A stretch of 64,000 nt of DNA from Taxawa tesnikishii (nom. ined.). Lineage: Eukaryota; Ascomycota; Dothideomycetes; Dothideales. The position numbers and the translations under genes were made by a program. Below are positions 44,932-55,674 of this stretch, one piece after another (position 1 is the first letter of the stretch; the number at the start of each line of letters is the position of its first letter). The notes under the pieces are model-generated. The model saw only the letters and a list, made by a program, of their open reading frames with translations, was not told where the DNA came from and searched no databases. The DNA is taken from contig JAPDRO010000009.1 of assembly GCA_030247885.1 (NCBI GenBank), forward strand, positions 744,001 to 808,000, written 5' to 3'.

Positions 44932-45576
44932 TTGGGATCTAGCTGTGGTTCAGGATTCCAGCCTTTTGCACTCGAGTGGCCAACCACCGAATTTTTCTTT
45001 CGCACTCCGATAATTGTCGCGGGGAACCAATACCTTTGTCATGACTCTCATCTATGGAGCTCAAGGCGCCTTGATTTAGTTGGTTTTGCTCTCCACCCGT
45101 GTTTTTGGATAGCGCGAGTGCTTTCGTCTATTGACCTGCTCACAAGGATATCCCAAACATGGATCACTGGACCGTTGGCGTCGGCCTCGTTCTTCACCTT
45201 CTTCCAGCTGCAATGTGTTTTGCCGCTTTTCGTGCCATCTATCTACATGTTCATTTTTTCGAGCTTCTTGACGGTTGTTGCCTTGATTTGGCGCTCAAGT
45301 GGTATTGGAAACACATGGTTGCATAGCGGGATCGTCCGGATTAGCGGAGTTCTTGATCTTCGATTTGTTTGCATGATTGTTCACTCGCTGGAACGGAGAG
45401 ATACAGGCTCTTGCATGACACGCGAATATGCCAAATGGACGTCATTTCCTTTACTCGTTGATGAAGGAGACTCGACTATCGTTGAGCTTCACTTCGGTTT
45501 TCGTTGTCGCTCCGTAATGCTCATCCTGCGCTTTATGATTTCCCAGATCTTTTTGCATCCGTGTCCACTTGTATAG
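44932..45576 (+). CDS. Orphan 214-codon open frame, doubtful
   Basis: An ATG-started 214-residue open frame, rich in Phe, Leu, Ile, Cys and Trp, with a predicted hydrophobic stretch in the middle (LPLFVPSIYMFIFSSFLTVV, about residues 97-116). It has no family signature, no paralogue in the window and lies in T-rich DNA, where hydrophobic codons arise by chance. It could be the long 3' region of the RfeG-like gene. It is listed because an open frame of this length is somewhat unusual for noncoding DNA. Confidence 0.2.
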   Translation: MGSSCGSGFQPFALEWPTTEFFFRTPIIVAGNQYLCHDSHLWSSRRLDLVGFALHPCFWIARVLSSIDLLTRISQTWITGPLASASFFTFFQLQCVLPLFVPSIYMFIFSSFLTVVALIWRSSGIGNTWLHSGIVRISGVLDLRFVCMIVHSLERRDTGSCMTREYAKWTSFPLLVDEGDSTIVELHFGFRCRSVMLILRFMISQIFLHPCPLV

Positions 45577-45761
45577 CGTGAACACGACTTCCTTTGCCTT
45601 TCAGGGTGCATCAAACAGTCCGCCACGTTTACATGATCCGGCGTCTATGGCAACCCATCACTCTCCAACGATGGAGTACTGCGAACAATCCGGGCATCAA
45701 CATATACACACAAACCATCCAATATCGTTCTGCTTCTATATACCGGAACAGGCATACCACG
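45577..45761. other. Intergenic
   Basis: A short stretch before the stop codon of the convergent GST gene. Nothing seen. Confidence 0.5.
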
Positions 45762-46830
45762 TCACAACTTTGCTCCTTCCCCAGCTCCAGCTTTCGCTAT
45801 CCTGAACCCCCATCTAGGCGCGTGCACCCTGACCATCTTCTCCCCGATTCCATTTTCGACTTCAATAACCACCTTGTCATGCGTTAGATTGATCAACCTG
45901 CCCCTGTCCCTGTGCCTGCTCCCAGAATCGATCGGCCACACCTCGACCTCGTCCCCTCCTTCAACCGCAGAGGATCCACTGGGACGACAGCCAGCGCTTC
46001 TGTGGCGTTGAACGAGGCCGATGCGACATGTGCCACCGCATCGGAGCCTGCGAGGTTCACGGGCTTCGAGTTCCGCGATCGTGCGGTCCGCAACGCCTCC
46101 CGGAAGCGGTGGATCCACGCGTACGTCTTCGGGAAGAAGTCTGCGGAGATCAGGTCGGACGGGAGGGTTTTCATATCCAGCAGCCAGTCGAAGACCCAAA
46201 CGGCCTCGACGTCAGCCAGGCTGACCTCCCGCGTCGCGGCAATCCATTCCCGCCCGTCGTTCAGCATTGCCTCGACCGCCTCGAACGCCAGCCTCATGTG
46301 CGCTAGCGCTTCCGGGCGAGCCTTGGCCACGTCCGCCTTCCGCCAGCTGCGGCCCGTCATGTCCTCCCTGTCCTTCTGGAACTTCTCGTCCTCCCATATC
46401 TTCGACTCGAGGGGGATCAGCTGCGCCGCGCGCGTGAACACTCCCGAGTCGGTGCTGAACTTGTCGAAGAGCATGGCAATGCCGGCGGATTGCGGCGTCG
46501 AGAGGGGTTTGTAGGAAGACAGCGAGGGGTGCGAGTCGAGAGTCGAGAGGATGAGACGCGAATCGAGGTATATGTCGCGTCCGATGGCCATGAGGGGGAT
46601 GCGTCGGTAACGTACGCCAAGGGCGGCGAGGTCAGGGCGGGGAGACGCGGGGGTTGGATCTTGAGGGTGTTCAGAGCCCGTAGTATCAAAAGAAACAGGA
46701 GGGAAAAGTGACTTACGCATTGGGCGTATGGGATGCCGCGGAGTTCCAGATACCAGAGCACTCTCCTGGCGTATGGAGAGAAGGGATACTGGAAAACGAT
46801 TATGTCGTTGGGTACTTTTACTTCTGGCAT
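45762..46830 (-). CDS. Glutathione-S-transferase-fold protein with C-terminal barrel-like tail
   Basis: Exon 1 (46717-46830) encodes MPEVKVPNDIIVFQYPFSPY and ARRVLWYLELRGIPYAQC; a 57-nt intron (GTAAGT...TCAAG) leads to exon 2 ending at 45762. The N-terminal thioredoxin-like half continues RRIPLMAIGRDIYLDSRLIL and an all-helical GST C-domain follows. After it comes a separate beta-rich tail (DEVEVWPIDSGSRHRDRGRL, KMVRVHAPRWGFRI). From memory this combination is typical of fungal GST-fold proteins of unknown substrate. Two frame switches, GGGG 46639-46642 and CCCC 45953-45956, each one base short; with both bases added exon 2 is exactly 300 codons including stop. The encoded protein is about 337 residues. 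Confidence 0.8.
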
Positions 46831-47809
46831 GGTTGCAGTAGGTTGTACGGAAACGGGAGCCCAACGAGGAAGAGAGGGATCAGAATATAGAAAGCAAACG
46901 GAAACGGAAACGGAAAGGGGAAGAGGTGGGATCCGAGTCCCTACTATATGAGATGTTGTAGATCCTACGTAGTGAGCTATCATGCTACTTCCTCGGCGAA
47001 GGATGCCTCGGCAAGACCCCCTCTCGCTGGCATTGGCAATGATGGAGCTAGAGAAAGTCAAACTAGATGTGGACTGTCGAGACATACGGAACAAACAGTA
47101 CCTAGCCATGATGAGTTGCCTGGGCCAGGATGCCTTTCACACAAGTCCATCTCGGGAAGATCGAGAGCGGCTGCTGTGCCGTATGACTGCAGCTGATCGT
47201 GCCAAGCCGTGCGGCAGCAGTCCGAACCGAACCCTATCTCAACTCGTCCTCATAGGAGTAGCTTGGGTGGATCGCTTCAGTGCTGATGAATGTACAGCTA
47301 CACCTCCAGAATAACCAACAAGCACGACGAGGTAGTCCGCTTGCATACAGTCACCACTCTCTTGGCTTGTGAGGGGAGGAGGCAGAACATCTTCCGAGCT
47401 TGTGTCGATCCTAGGACCCAAGCAAGGTCAAACATCACAAGACTTTAGAGCCTCCGATCTGGTTCACGAACGATCCGAGGGAACGGTAAATGATAGGTGT
47501 TCCTGCATTTGTAGGTGCTCATGGAGTTCTGTTCGACAATGCAACGGTTCTTCCGAGCTGTGTGTCTTGACTGGCTTCATACAGATCTTTCCTTCTCCTT
47601 TCCCCCTCCTCTATCTCTCCTGCTTCCAAAAGATCACGGCATCTCTGCATCTGTTTCAAACATCTCCTCGGTTTCCTTCCGACGTACAGGAGGCAGTGTG
47701 TGACTGGAATCTCTCTATACTGAGTTGACCTCCGGTGGCCCCGGCGAATCGTCTAGATCGTTTCGACTTTGCAGGTAAGTTGGCTTCTTCCTGCTGAATC
47801 TGGAGGGCG
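46831..47809. other. Intergenic, GST promoter side
   Basis: A 979-bp stretch. It contains a short GGAAAC repeat at 46896-46916 about 65 bp upstream of the GST start. An open frame at 46982-47314 has no signature. The rest is unexplained. Confidence 0.5.
46896..46916. repeat. GGAAAC hexanucleotide repeat
   Basis: About 3.5 units of AAACGG/GGAAAC just upstream of the GST gene; a short microsatellite. Confidence 0.8.
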
Positions 47810-48966
47810 ATGCTGCTGGGGACAGACTTATCAAGGATGTTGAATATAGTACTGGAGACCGCCAAGGAGGCGTTCGACCGCCCTGCGGAGACGAAGAGCA
47901 GATGTAAACGACTTGGACCGCACGACCCCAGCTGGGCAGGAGACATTAGAGCCCGCCACGTTAGTGACGTAGAAGGCGGTCTCGGCATCGCTGGACAATG
48001 AGTGCGTAAACCTTTGCTGACCCGGCTCTCTTCACAGATGTAAAGAACCCCGGAGGCATGAAGGTAGACGGGCAGCCCGACCGCTGTAAATACTACGCTA
48101 TCAGCCAGGATGACATGCTGAGCGACAGGTGCTTGAGGCGCAATTGCCGAGCCCGTTGAGCGACGAAGAACCCTAAGCGCTTCATACGCGCGGCAGGCGC
48201 ACGCTGTTCTCGGCCAGGTGCTTTCGATCTCGGATACTCACCTAGCGCTTCCAGTGGGCGGTCTGGCGAGCCGGCTATCACTTGATACAACGTCAGGGAC
48301 CACGGCACGCTTGACACGCTATTCGCCACAGCCACATGATGACAGACGCACGGCGCTGCTGGCACGTACAGATATGGGCGCAAATCACGTTCCTCTGCAG
48401 TGTGCTCGCGGCTTGCAAATCCTCGCACCGGATGCTGAGCCCTCCAGCGGTGCCGTCTGGCGGTACATCCGGCCAAAGCCAGATTGCGCTGTTATTCATA
48501 TCGGCGACGCGCTGGTGGAATGGTCTGGCGGGAGTGTTGCGCAGCAACATGCATAGAGTCACGCATCCGCCAGGTGCACAGGCACAGTATACCAAGCACA
48601 GTATCGCGTACTTGGTGCGTGCGACTAAAGAGACGAGTATGAAGAGAATGAGCAGTGAAGCAATTTCCCACAGCGGGAGAGGATGGGCAGCAGGACCTGG
48701 ATGTTTCCGTCGAGGAGTGGGAGAGGAGTAAGACCGCTGCGATAGTTGCAGGCGCGGGGATTGCGCGCGCAGTAGGCGCGGAAGAGGACTCAAGGGTGCA
48801 TCTTCTATCACCACAGTTCGGTGACGCTGAACAAGTGGTGTCGGTTCAGGCGCGATACCGCAAAATTGAGAAAGACGATCGCAAACCTGTTACGCTATCG
48901 CCCATCTGGACGCTCAGTGCCCGCCAAAATCCCGGAAGATGGTTGGCCTCGGAAGTGATGAAGTGA
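47810..48966 (+). pseudogene. 2-oxoglutarate/Fe(II) dioxygenase (isopenicillin-N-synthase-like), decayed
   Basis: Pieces of a 2OG-Fe(II) oxygenase lie in order on the plus strand in several frames. An early piece (47810-48001) reads ETAKEAFDRPAETKSRCKRL and GPHDPSWAG. Next is KVDGQPDRCKYYAISQDDML (near 48062-48120), then TTARLTRYSPQPHDDRRTAL, RTDMG, LQILAPDAE, WRYIRPKPDCAVIHIGDAL and VEWSGG (48299-48530). A second frame has VLRSNMHRVTHPPGAQAQYT and IAYLVRATKETSMKRM, and a third has DVSVEEWERSKTAAIVAGAG. There are at least three frame changes, and the metal-binding HxD reads RTD in place of HTD, so the first iron-ligand His is lost. An intron acceptor TCTTCACAG precedes 48042. The lost ligand makes it dead even if some frame changes are base errors. 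Confidence 0.65.
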
Positions 48967-49139
48967 TCAAGGAACGTTTGTGCCGGGTCGAAAGTCAAAG
49001 AGGAGCAGAATTTGCAGGTGTTATCGTACAGGGTATCATCACTCTATATCTTACACGAACGTCATTTGCGCATTGCGGGAATGAGTTGGTTTGCGGTCCC
49101 GCTTCCGCACGGTACAAGTGAAAGCTCCATCGTCTCTGC

Positions 49140-52100
49140 TCACCTTGCCCATCCTACCGTAGTTCCGCCGATGTCACGGAGGACATCCTCAGCCACGTCA
49201 ATCGCCTCTGCAGGAATGCCTGTACAACGTCAACCGTGAGCTTTGAATTGTTCATGACCTGGACATACCGGCGAGCCTCGCAACCTTCAGTGCATGCGAG
49301 TTCCAGTTGATACCCTTGTGCAATTTGTGAACGTACACCCACGAGCCATCTACCTCTTCCTCCACGTCCGTACAATAACACGTCACGCCGTCGAACTCCC
49401 GCTGACTCTTTTCTGCCAAGTCGTGGAAGTGCGTGGCGAACAATGTGCGACACCGATTGCGGTTGTGAAGGTGGTGCAGACAGGCAAACCCAACAGCAAC
49501 ACCATCGGCTGGCGTCGTGCCGCGGCCGACTTCGTCCATGATGACGAAAGAGCGTGACGTGGCCTGGTTGAGGATCTCGGCCACTTCCATCATCTCGACC
49601 ATGAAGGTGGACTGGTGATTGTAGAGGTTATCGGCCGAGCCGACGCGACTGAAGATTTTGTCAACCAGGCCGATTTTTGCGTAGTCCGCAGGTACGAAGC
49701 AGCCTGTCTGCGCAAGAATAGTGATCAAAGCGTTTTGTCGGAGGTATGTACTTTTGCCTGCCATGTTTGGTCCCGTGATGACAAGGATACGCTCATCTCC
49801 GCCGACTAGGCAGTCGTTTGCTGTAAAAGACCGGCCGTGGCCCTGGAGGCCTGCGTCGACCATAGGATGTCTGCCGCCGATAATCTTGTGCGTTGTTCCA
49901 GAGTGGAGCACAGGGCGGATGAGGTTACGCTCCCTCGCTAGCGTGGCCGAAGAACACGCCACGTCGAGCTCGTCAAGGACAGCAGCATTGCGACGCAGCT
50001 TGACCAAATTCTCTATCACTTGGCCTCGTAGAGCACCAAAGACACGCTGCTCTTCGGTTCGGATGCGCAACTTGACATCGTCAATCCGGACACCCAGCTC
50101 AGTCCAGTCTGGAAGGTAGAAGGATCTCGTGCTCTTGCTCGAACTGATAGTCCTTGCGCCTTCGAGCTCCATCCGAATGTCTTTGCCTTTGATGTGGCAA
50201 TAATGGCCATGCTGGGCTGTCCATCTCAGGGTTAGGCTGTTTCTGTTGAGCTTTTCTCGCAGCCTTGAGGTCAGTTTCATTTTCTCGTGCATCAGGCGAT
50301 CTAGGTCCGCATGAGCGCGCTGCAAAGTGGTACTGGCGTTTCTGCGCATGATCCAAATCTCGCCTGATTCGGTTTCTGGTGTTGCCTCCGACGTGATGTC
50401 GCTACCTTTCCTTACTGACTTCTTCCCTTGTTTGGGCGATTTGACATCGTCCACTTCTTCGCTCAGCATCTGTTCTGCGAAGTCTTCCACTTCTGCAGCC
50501 TCCGCTTCCTCAGCCATATGCTGCCGGGATAAGCCCTCTTCATCAATAGCGTTCAAGATGCGATCAGCGAGACGAGAAGGTTGCTCAAGATCCATGCGTT
50601 GAAGAATATCCCACAGAAAGGACAATTCCGTTGGCACGTCAGCGTCCATATCAGCACAGAATGAACGCTCCTGTTGAGAGATGATATGGTTATGTACGAT
50701 TGCGGACAGTTCTTGCATTATACCAACAGTTTTAGCGAGTCCAACAAGGTCGTCAGCATCACCTCGCCCGATGGAAAACCTCTGCAGTAATCGCAAAATA
50801 TCAAACGTTCGACGTAGTAGAGAGGTTACATCTTCGCGGAGAGTATCGTGGGCAAGCATCTCCGATACAAGATCGAGGCGGTTGTTGATGACTGATATCG
50901 ACATGGACGGGGATACTGTATTAAGAGTCAGATATACGAGGTGCCTTTTGAGAGACTCTCGTTTAAACTTACCAAGTCGTTGCTTGAGAAGCCTAGCGCC
51001 GCTGTTCGTCACTGTTTTACGTATCGTATGCAGCAAGCAGCCCTGAAAGAACCCCTCGCGAAGTGTGGCACTGATCTCAAGTCCCCTCAAACTCTGCTTA
51101 TCGATGCTCATGTTCTCGTCATCCGCGCGTCTAACAGGTGACCGCAAGGCCAGATGAAGGTCAAGAAGTTTGTTCTTGACATAATCCAGCAGCAGTGACC
51201 CAGCCACGACTTCTTGGGAAGTAAATGCCGAGCGCTGATTTTCTGGCACCGGCTGCTCAAGCATTGGCGTCCAGTCTGCTATAGAATTGGGCTGCGGCGG
51301 AGTTTCATGATACGTGATGGCATAATTTCCTTCTCCGAGCAAGCTCTTCAGTTGCGGTTGGTCGAGCTGTTCCAGCGAAGTATCTAGCACAACTTCTCGA
51401 GCACCAATTCTCGCAAGTACCGAACTGAGAGAAGCGAGGTCGGTACTCTGAGTAAAGAAATCACCGCTTGAAAGATCCACCCAAGTTAATCCTACCTTCG
51501 TGGCTCGATAATAGTTGGCAACGGCAGAAGCACCAATGGATTCTCGAGACGTATCGCGAGTATGCGGCCCAGTCAGGATCGCATCTGCATGTACACTCAG
51601 CAGGAAGTTGTTTTCATGGGGATCCACGAAATTTTCATCGATGAGAGTTCCTGGTGTTACGACACGAGTAATTTTCCGCGAGTACAGGAGGCCATCGGTT
51701 CTGGTTCGGTCTGCCTCAAGATCTCGGATCTCTTCACTGATCGCGACCCGCGCGCTCAGATCCTGCACCAACATTTTCAAATAGCGGTCAAGTTGAGTGA
51801 ACTGAAAGCCTGACATGGCAATAGGGCCCAGCTTGGTCTTTCTTTTCGCGACTTTCAGATTGAGTTGCGGTCCGTACTGCTCGGCTTGTTCTCCGTACAT
51901 CTCATAAAAGTTGCCAACGCGGGTCAGCACGACGCAGTCTTGGAATTTTCTGACATTGTTTAGATGCTGCTGGACCACCTGCGGATAGGCCGGCGCTGGA
52001 AGCTCGTCCACCACCTCAATCGAGGGCGGGAGAACACCTTGCGGTAGATCTGAGAGCTTGACTTTTGTCCTTGACTTGGCTCCTCTGAACTGTATCCGTG

Positions 52101-52239
52101 GAATCGCCGAAGGCTGTGAATATCTGCAAAGTGCGCCTCGATGGATGGCAGTCACCGAACTGGGTAACCGACTAGGAGGGCCAGCCCAAGATCGGGAGGA
52201 TCGCGTAAGAGCCTGGAAGGAACGATTACCCGCAGTCAT
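49140..52239 (-). CDS. msh1: Mitochondrial MutS homologue MSH1
   Basis: Three exons: 50973-52239, 49269-50915 and 49140-49219; introns of 57 nt (GTAAGT...ATACAG, in frame and open) and 49 nt (GTATGT...GTACAG); 997 residues. The first 55 residues are Arg/Ser-rich without acidic residues, a mitochondrial presequence. The MutS domain I motif VGNFYEMYGEQAEQYGP includes the mismatch-reading FYE. The ATPase has Walker A GPNMAGKSTYL, the S-rich loop STFMVEMMEVA, Walker B FVIMDEVGRGTTPADG and the switch LFATHFHDL. Length and presequence fit MSH1, which keeps mitochondrial DNA stable. The second intron is needed to reach the conserved end GIPAEAIDVAEDVL. No frame break. Confidence 0.95.
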
Positions 52240-52673
52240 GCTGCAGTTTTGTTAAGCCTCAACACCTCATTCTCATCACTATAGGGCGTAACAGACAATC
52301 AACGAAATAAACCAAAGGGGTATCAGGCAAGAAAGCATAAGAGATCAGATGATCAGCAAGCGCCGGGCACGGAGGTTAAGAATGCCAACCAGATACAAGT
52401 AACACAAGTTAAGGAACGACGAAGCGGTGAGTGCATGAATGTGTGTGAGATGGTATAGAAAGGAACGAGCTGTTCGGCAATCGAGACATGATGCGGCTCT
52501 GCGGCTAGCCGTTAGCGCCAACGAGGGGTAGATGCGGGCCAAGGTGGAATTTACGTCGGTGATGCCACGATCTGGCCAGAAGAATACACGATCATCTTTG
52601 CCAATCATTGTCAGTGAGACGCTCAAGTCAGGACTTGATACACCGGAGAGAATCAAGAGACAAAGCCTCCATT
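52240..52673. other. Divergent promoter MSH1 / UROD
   Basis: A 434-bp stretch between divergent start codons; it holds both promoters. No motif claimed. Confidence 0.6.
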
Positions 52674-53927
52674 ATGCCAGAGTTTCCTCCGCTCAGGAAC
52701 GACCTGCTTCTCAGGACAGCTCGAGGTACGATCCTATAGTCTGCATGCCTGGTCAGGCACAGTACTGACCATCTCAGGTGAAAAGGTTGAAAGACCACCT
52801 ATGTGGGTGATGCGCCAGGCAGGTCGATACCTCCCAGAATACCATGAAGCCAAGGGCAAGCACGACTTCTTCGAATGCTGCCGCTCGCCCGAGATCGCCT
52901 CCACCCTGACGTTACAACCCATTGAGCGGTATGAAGGGCTCATCGATGCCGCCATCATCTTCTCCGACATCCTCGTTATCCCCCAGGCCATGGGAATGGA
53001 AGTCATCATGGTGGACAAGAAAGGACCGCATTTCCCGGATCCCCTCGTAACGCCAGAGGACCAGCAATACCAAGAGCTCATGGAGCGCAACGTCGACGTC
53101 AAGGAGAGTTTGGACTATGTGTACAAGGCCATCACACTTACCAGGCAAAGGTTGGATGGAAGGGTACCGTTGTACGGATTCTGTGGAGCACCGTTCACAT
53201 TGATGTGCTATATGGTTGAAGGAGGAGGCAGTAAGATATTCAAGCAGACCAAGACATGGATCTTCAAATACCACGAGGAGAGCAAGAAGCTGCTGCAAAA
53301 GATCGCCGAGCTTTGTGTCGAGTACCTCGCCCTGCAAGTAGTGGCCGGCGCACAGGTGGGTCCTTGAACTATACGGACAGAACTTAGACACTTACGCTAA
53401 GATTCAGATCATCCAAGTCTTCGATTCCTGGGCTGGAGAACTGTCGCCGACTTCGTTCAAATCCTTCTCTCTACCCTACTTGAACTACATCGCCGAGAAC
53501 CTGCCACGCAGACTGAAGGAGCTCAAGCAAGAAGTCGTGCCAATGGTCGTGTTCGCGAAGGGCGCCTGGTACGCTCTGGAGGATTTGTGCGATTCGCCTT
53601 ACGATGTTGTCGGCCTGGACTGGCTACATGCTCCAGCAGAGGCATATGCAGTTGCGCAGAAGAAGGGCAAGGTGCTTCAGGGAAACGCAGACCCAGGTGT
53701 TCTTTATGGCGGCAGGGAAGCTATCACAGCTGTAGTCGAAGAGATGGTGAAGGGCTTTGGTGGTGGAAAGCAAGGCTGGATTGCCAACCTTGGACACGGT
53801 AAGCCTGGACAAAACCCCTCCTTCACATTGCCATGTGCTGATGTGCGCTGCAGGTATCACACCTTTTGTGAACCCGGACGATCTGAGATTCTACTTTGAG
53901 GAGATCCACAGACTCGCAGGTAGATAA
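52674..53927 (+). CDS. hem12: Uroporphyrinogen decarboxylase
   Basis: Four exons: 52674-52725, 52778-53355, 53408-53798 and 53854-53927; introns of 52, 52 and 55 nt. The product is 364 residues, the yeast Hem12 length. It starts [18 protein letters not shown] and continues with the family signature [18 protein letters not shown] (substrate-binding Arg), [17 protein letters not shown] with the key Asp, [14 protein letters not shown], then [20 protein letters not shown] and [13 protein letters not shown]. The enzyme removes four carboxyls of uroporphyrinogen III in the cytosol for heme synthesis. All splice phases match. An ORF-only reading misses exon 1 and exon 4. Confidence 0.96.
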
Positions 53928-54086
53928 AGGCTTCCAAACCATATGACTACCGGACCTATACAAATGATGCTATAGGTGCATACACAACGTCCAAACAATC
54001 CAACGCGCCCAATGCGTCCAATGCAAACACCAACCGCGAGCAGCAAATGCACGAGCGCAATCTACTGCTCAGCAACTGGTGAACGA

Positions 54087-54702
54087 TTATGCGGACTTCT
54101 TGTCCTTGTCAGGCTCGCCGATGTCCTCATACCTAAGGGGGTTCAGTCAGCGTGGTGAGGCTAGCTATGCACGAGTCACTTGCCAGTCTTCGGGGTGCTC
54201 CTTGATGAACTTCTTCATCAGAGTCTCGCATTCCTCGTTCTTGAGGTTGATGACTTCAATGCCTCTCTGCTTGAGGTACTCCTCGCCACCCACGAAGGTG
54301 TTGTTCTCACCGAGAACGACACGCTTCACCTTGTATAGAACGCATGCGCCAGTGCACATGTCGCAGGGGAGAGAGTCGTGTACATAGTTGCTCCCTTGTA
54401 GGCGGATGCTGGGAGGCGCCCTGCATTTTCCAGTGCAGAAATCTCAGCCTGAACGAACGAATCTGTCAGATGTGCACGGCACAATCCCCCCAAAAAGGCC
54501 GGTGAATTCAGGTACATACGTGTATGGTCGGGCTGCTCTTCTGAATGCGCATGTTGTGGCCTCTTCCGAGAATCTTGCCATCGGCCGAGACCAGACACGC
54601 ACCGATTGGAACACCGCCCTCGGAAGCGCCCTTCTTGGCCTCCTCCAGAGCGGCCTTGAAACCAGTGTCGTTCTCCATGTCTTTGTGATGCTTGATAACC
54701 AT
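54087..54702 (-). CDS. fcy1: Cytosine deaminase (Fcy1 type)
   Basis: Exons 54520-54702, 54184-54448 and 54087-54132; introns of 71 nt (GTATGT...TTCAG) and 51 nt (GC-AG: GCAAGT...CTTAG); 164 residues. It starts MVIKHHKDMENDTGFKAALE. The zinc motif HAE is split by intron 1 (H|AEISALENAG); the second zinc motif SPCDMCTGACVLYK needs one C added at GGGG 54366-54369. The end, HPEDW|YEDIGE, matches yeast Fcy1 only if the GC-AG intron is removed. The enzyme salvages cytosine to uracil and is the target that makes fungi sensitive to 5-fluorocytosine. After the single base all phases fit. It is divergent with the Ydj1-type gene. Confidence 0.92.
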
Positions 54703-55674
54703 GGTTCTGTGACGAGAAGAAAAGAAAGGAAGAGACGAGGTACTCGACCAGAACAAAATCGTTAACGGGGTCCGCCTATTAGCTCAACCCCACTACACAC
54801 TCCAGATAGAGATGGGATGCGTAGGGGCCCCTTACAACCTAGAAGCTTACGGTTGAAGTCGACGGTGTTGGTCTCTCGATGACATGAGCGTGACGCGCCG
54901 CGGATGCACTCTTTCTTCAACAATGGAAAAGCCATCATGTTCAGCTGCACGATGAAAGTTCCGTGTGAGGCGAGGCGTGTGTATTCAAAGGAAGGCAAGC
55001 GATTGGTCGCCTTAACCGCACTAGTCTGTTTACATGGTCACCAATTCATCAGGATTACACCCATCGGCGCGCGATATCTTTCCATGAGAATACCGGAATA
55101 TCGTTATATCTCGATGTCGGCTCTCGCTACATTCACTTTACCGTCTGACACACTTTTGAATGCCAAATATAGCGAGATGGGTGTGTGTTATTCAATAGAA
55201 TCGCGTCGAAGATGGAAGATTCTAAATCGTTTTCCTACGGTTTCGGGCGCCGGCTTGCCTTGCCGTTTACCTTTGCAGCGGCGCCTCTCTCTCTCATAAG
55301 CATCCTTGCAGCTAGACGCCTTTTTAACACCTTCGCAGCCTGCCTCTTTCTCTGAGCAACACCCCTCAGCAGCTTCCTCAATCAACCACCACTTTCGAAG
55401 TGTAAGTGTCTCGCCCGTCTGCTCTAGCGCGCTTCCCTTCTCGGTCTCTGAGCCCCACGTTCGCGACGCCTGTGCGCTCAACCTTTCCATTCGCTCACAG
55501 CCTTTCTACAACCTTCTGCAACCACTGCTTATACAAGTCACTGCAGGACCCAATCGCTTGCTTTCCTTAAAGCAAATCTCTACATCAGATCTTCTCCAAG
55601 CGGCCTCATACCCCTCTCAGCGACCGCCTACAAAGACTTCGAATTCTCTTTAATACTACTCTCCGGCCCTCACC
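54703..55674. other. Divergent promoter cytosine deaminase / Ydj1
   Basis: A 972-bp stretch. The 350 bp before 55675 are C/T-rich and look like the J-protein leader. A GAAGATTC motif at 55215-55222 resembles two heat-shock-element units (nGAAnnTTCn), weakly supported. No gene. Confidence 0.5.

Noticed and set aside
48293-48814. 173-codon minus-strand open frame
   Set aside because: It is antisense to the clearly recognisable dioxygenase fragments on the plus strand.
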